Assembly: GCA_937952995.1 (NCBI GenBank)
Contig: CALFYB010000062.1
Location: 1-6,265, forward strand
DNA length: 6,265 nt
Direction: 5' to 3'
Origin: an uncultured Caulobacteraceae bacterium
GTDB taxonomy: Bacteria; Pseudomonadota; Alphaproteobacteria; Caulobacterales; Caulobacteraceae
The notes under the pieces were generated by a model. The model searched no databases, was not told the DNA's origin, and saw only the letters and a program-made list of their open reading frames with translations. Positions within the stretch are counted from its first letter, which is position 1, and each line of letters starts with the position of its first letter. The translations under genes and the position numbers were made by a program. Shown here piece by piece: positions 4,665 through 6,265 of the stretch.

Positions 4665-5741
4665 ATGAAGTTTCTAGACCAATGCAAGATATACATCCGC
4701 TCCGGTGACGGAGGCGGCGGCTCCGTGTCCTTTCGCCGGGAAAAGTTCATCGAATATGGTGGCCCCGACGGCGGCGACGGCGGCAAGGGCGGCGATGTTT
4801 GGATTGAGGCCGTCGACGGTCTCAACACCCTAATCGACTTTCGCTACCAGCAGCACTTCAAGGCCGACACCGGCGTCCATGGCATGGGCCGCAACCGGCA
4901 TGGCCATAATGGCGAAGATATTGTCCTCAAGGTTCCCGTCGGCACCGAGGTCCTCGAAGAGGACAAGGAAACGGTGATCTGCGACCTCGACCGCGCGGGC
5001 ATGCGCGTGCGCTTGGCCAAGGGCGGCAATGGCGGCTTCGGCAATGCCTATTTCAAGAGCTCGATCAATCAGGCTCCGAAATATGCCAACCCCGGCCTAG
5101 AGGGGCAGGAAAAGTGGATCTGGCTACGGCTGAAGCTGATCGCCGATGCCGGACTGGTGGGCCTGCCCAATGCGGGTAAGTCGACCTTCCTTGCCGCCGC
5201 CTCGGCCGCCAAGCCCAAGATCGCCGACTATCCCTTCACCACCTTGACCCCCAATCTGGGCGTCGTGGACCTGTCGACGCAGGAACGGTTCGTGCTGGCC
5301 GATATTCCCGGCCTGATCGAAGGCGCCTCCGATGGTGCCGGTCTTGGCACCAAGTTCCTCGGCCATGTCGAGCGGACCGCAGTCCTCATCCACCTCATCG
5401 ATGCGACCCAAGAAGATGTGGTCGACGCTTGGGCGACCATTCGCGGCGAGTTGGAAGCCTATGGCGCGGGTCTGGCGGACAAGCCCGAACTTCTGGCCCT
5501 CAACAAGGCCGACGCCCTGTCGCCCGAAGAGCGGCTGGAAAAGGTGGCGCAGATCGAGGCGGCCTCTGGCATCACCCCCTATGTGATCTCAGGCGTATCC
5601 GGCGAGGGCGTGCGCGACATCCTGCGCGTCGCCCACGGCAAGATCCGTGCGGCGCGGGTGCTGGAAAAGGCCGCAGCCCTCAAGCTGGGCAAGACCTTGG
5701 CTCCAACCGAGGACGATCCCGACGAGGACTGGGCCCCATGA
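4665..5741 (+). CDS. obgE: Obg-family GTPase ObgE/CgtA
   Basis: Essential GTPase associated with the 50S subunit, acting in ribosome assembly. In Caulobacter, CgtA affects growth and replication control. Seen: 358 residues. The glycine-rich Obg fold covers residues 1 to about 158, starting MKFLDQCKIYIRSGDGGGGS and including YGGPDGGDGGKGGDV. The GTPase domain has G1 GLPNAGKS (166-173), G2 around FTTLTPN (191-197), G3 DIPG (213-216), G4 NKAD (280-283) and G5 SGVSG (309-313). A short acidic tail (TEDDPDEDWAP) replaces the longer C-terminal domain of some homologues, as in Caulobacter. The ATG at 4665 is the only credible start because a stop lies three codons upstream. No clear RBS precedes it. 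The TGA overlaps the proB ATG (ATGA), so the two are co-transcribed and probably coupled. Confidence 0.98.
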   Translation: MKFLDQCKIYIRSGDGGGGSVSFRREKFIEYGGPDGGDGGKGGDVWIEAVDGLNTLIDFRYQQHFKADTGVHGMGRNRHGHNGEDIVLKVPVGTEVLEEDKETVICDLDRAGMRVRLAKGGNGGFGNAYFKSSINQAPKYANPGLEGQEKWIWLRLKLIADAGLVGLPNAGKSTFLAAASAAKPKIADYPFTTLTPNLGVVDLSTQERFVLADIPGLIEGASDGAGLGTKFLGHVERTAVLIHLIDATQEDVVDAWATIRGELEAYGAGLADKPELLALNKADALSPEERLEKVAQIEAASGITPYVISGVSGEGVRDILRVAHGKIRAARVLEKAAALKLGKTLAPTEDDPDEDWAP

Positions 5742-6265
5742 ACCGGCTGACAACCGCCCGCCGGGTGGTGGTCAAGGTCGGCTCAGCCCTTCTGGTCGAC
5801 CCTGCCGCCGGACAGGCTAATCATGCCTGGCTGGCCGGTATGGCCGCCGATGTGGCGCGGATGAGAGCGAGGGGCCAGCAGGTGCTGATCGTCTCGTCCG
5901 GCTCGGTCGCCTTGGGGCGGCAACGCTTAGGGCTGGGCCGCCGCGCCCTGACCTTGCCCGAGAAGCAGGCCGCCGCTGCTGCGGGTCAGAGCCTTTTGAT
6001 GCGCGCTTGGGAACAGGCCTTTGAACCCCACGCCCTGACCACGGCCCAGATCCTTCTGACCCGGGATGACACAGAGACCCGCCGCCGCTGGCTCAATGCC
6101 CGCGCGACCGTGGAGACCCTGCTGGAGCTTGGGGCCACGCCGGTGATCAATGAGAATGACACGGTGGTCACCGAAGAGATCCGCTATGGCGACAATGACC
6201 GCCTCGCCGCCCGCGTCGCCCAGATGATCGGGGCCGATATGCTGGTGCTGCTATCGGACATTGAC
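5738..6265 (+). CDS. proB: glutamate 5-kinase ProB (C-terminal part beyond the window)
   Basis: First step of proline synthesis: ATP-dependent phosphorylation of L-glutamate to glutamate 5-phosphate, in the cytoplasm. Seen: 176 codons from an ATG that overlaps the obgE stop, open to the right edge. Amino-acid kinase motifs are VVKVGSALLV (11-20, phosphate-binding Lys13), IVSSGSVALG (51-60, in place of the E. coli TSGAIAAG), QAAAAAGQ (78-84 region), LLTRDD, NARAT, VINENDTV (136-143, glutamate binding), YGDNDRLAA (150-158) and LLSDID at the edge. Family members are about 260 residues, or about 370 with a PUA domain. Which form this is cannot be seen. Pairing of obgE with proB is common in alphaproteobacteria, and proA often follows. 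Confidence 0.96.
   Translation, partial: MNRLTTARRVVVKVGSALLVDPAAGQANHAWLAGMAADVARMRARGQQVLIVSSGSVALGRQRLGLGRRALTLPEKQAAAAAGQSLLMRAWEQAFEPHALTTAQILLTRDDTETRRRWLNARATVETLLELGATPVINENDTVVTEEIRYGDNDRLAARVAQMIGADMLVLLSDID

Noticed and set aside
3859..4665. 268-codon plus-strand ORF opposite the hydrolase gene.
   Set aside because: It is a shadow frame of a clear DLH-family gene on the minus strand, with low-complexity charged composition and no motif.

Overview
The window looks like a piece of an alphaproteobacterial chromosome, most likely Caulobacterales. The DNA is GC-rich. The Obg GTPase closely resembles Caulobacter CgtA in sequence and length. The cluster rplU-rpmA-(GNAT)-obgE-proB is of the kind found in that group. 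The order assignment rests on remembered protein similarity, not on a search. I see no mobile element, CRISPR array, tRNA or rRNA.

Left part (1-2144, minus strand): a compact operon that looks like zinc uptake. Reading leftwards from about 2144 it has a near-palindromic Zur-type operator, a 41-codon single-membrane-segment ORF, an ABC ATPase (ZnuC type), an ABC-3 family permease (ZnuB type), and a COG0523/CobW-type metallochaperone GTPase that runs off the left edge. The first three genes are chained by ATGA and GTGA stop/start overlaps. No periplasmic zinc-binding protein (ZnuA) is encoded in the window, so it must be elsewhere if the importer is complete.

Middle (2213-3279, plus strand): the ribosomal protein operon rplU-rpmA (L21, L27). 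It has a sigma-70-like promoter and an approximately 105-nt leader. The leader contains a terminator-like hairpin and a second element that could pair either with itself or with the rplU ribosome binding site. A 14-bp-stem intrinsic terminator ends the operon.

Right part (3297-6265): a GNAT acetyltransferase on the plus strand converges, 4 bp apart, on a dienelactone-hydrolase-family gene on the minus strand. That gene diverges from obgE across only 38 bp. The stop of obgE overlaps the start of proB (glutamate 5-kinase), which runs off the right edge. These are mostly housekeeping genes. The least-explained items are the 41-aa ORF at the head of the zinc operon and the structured rplU leader.
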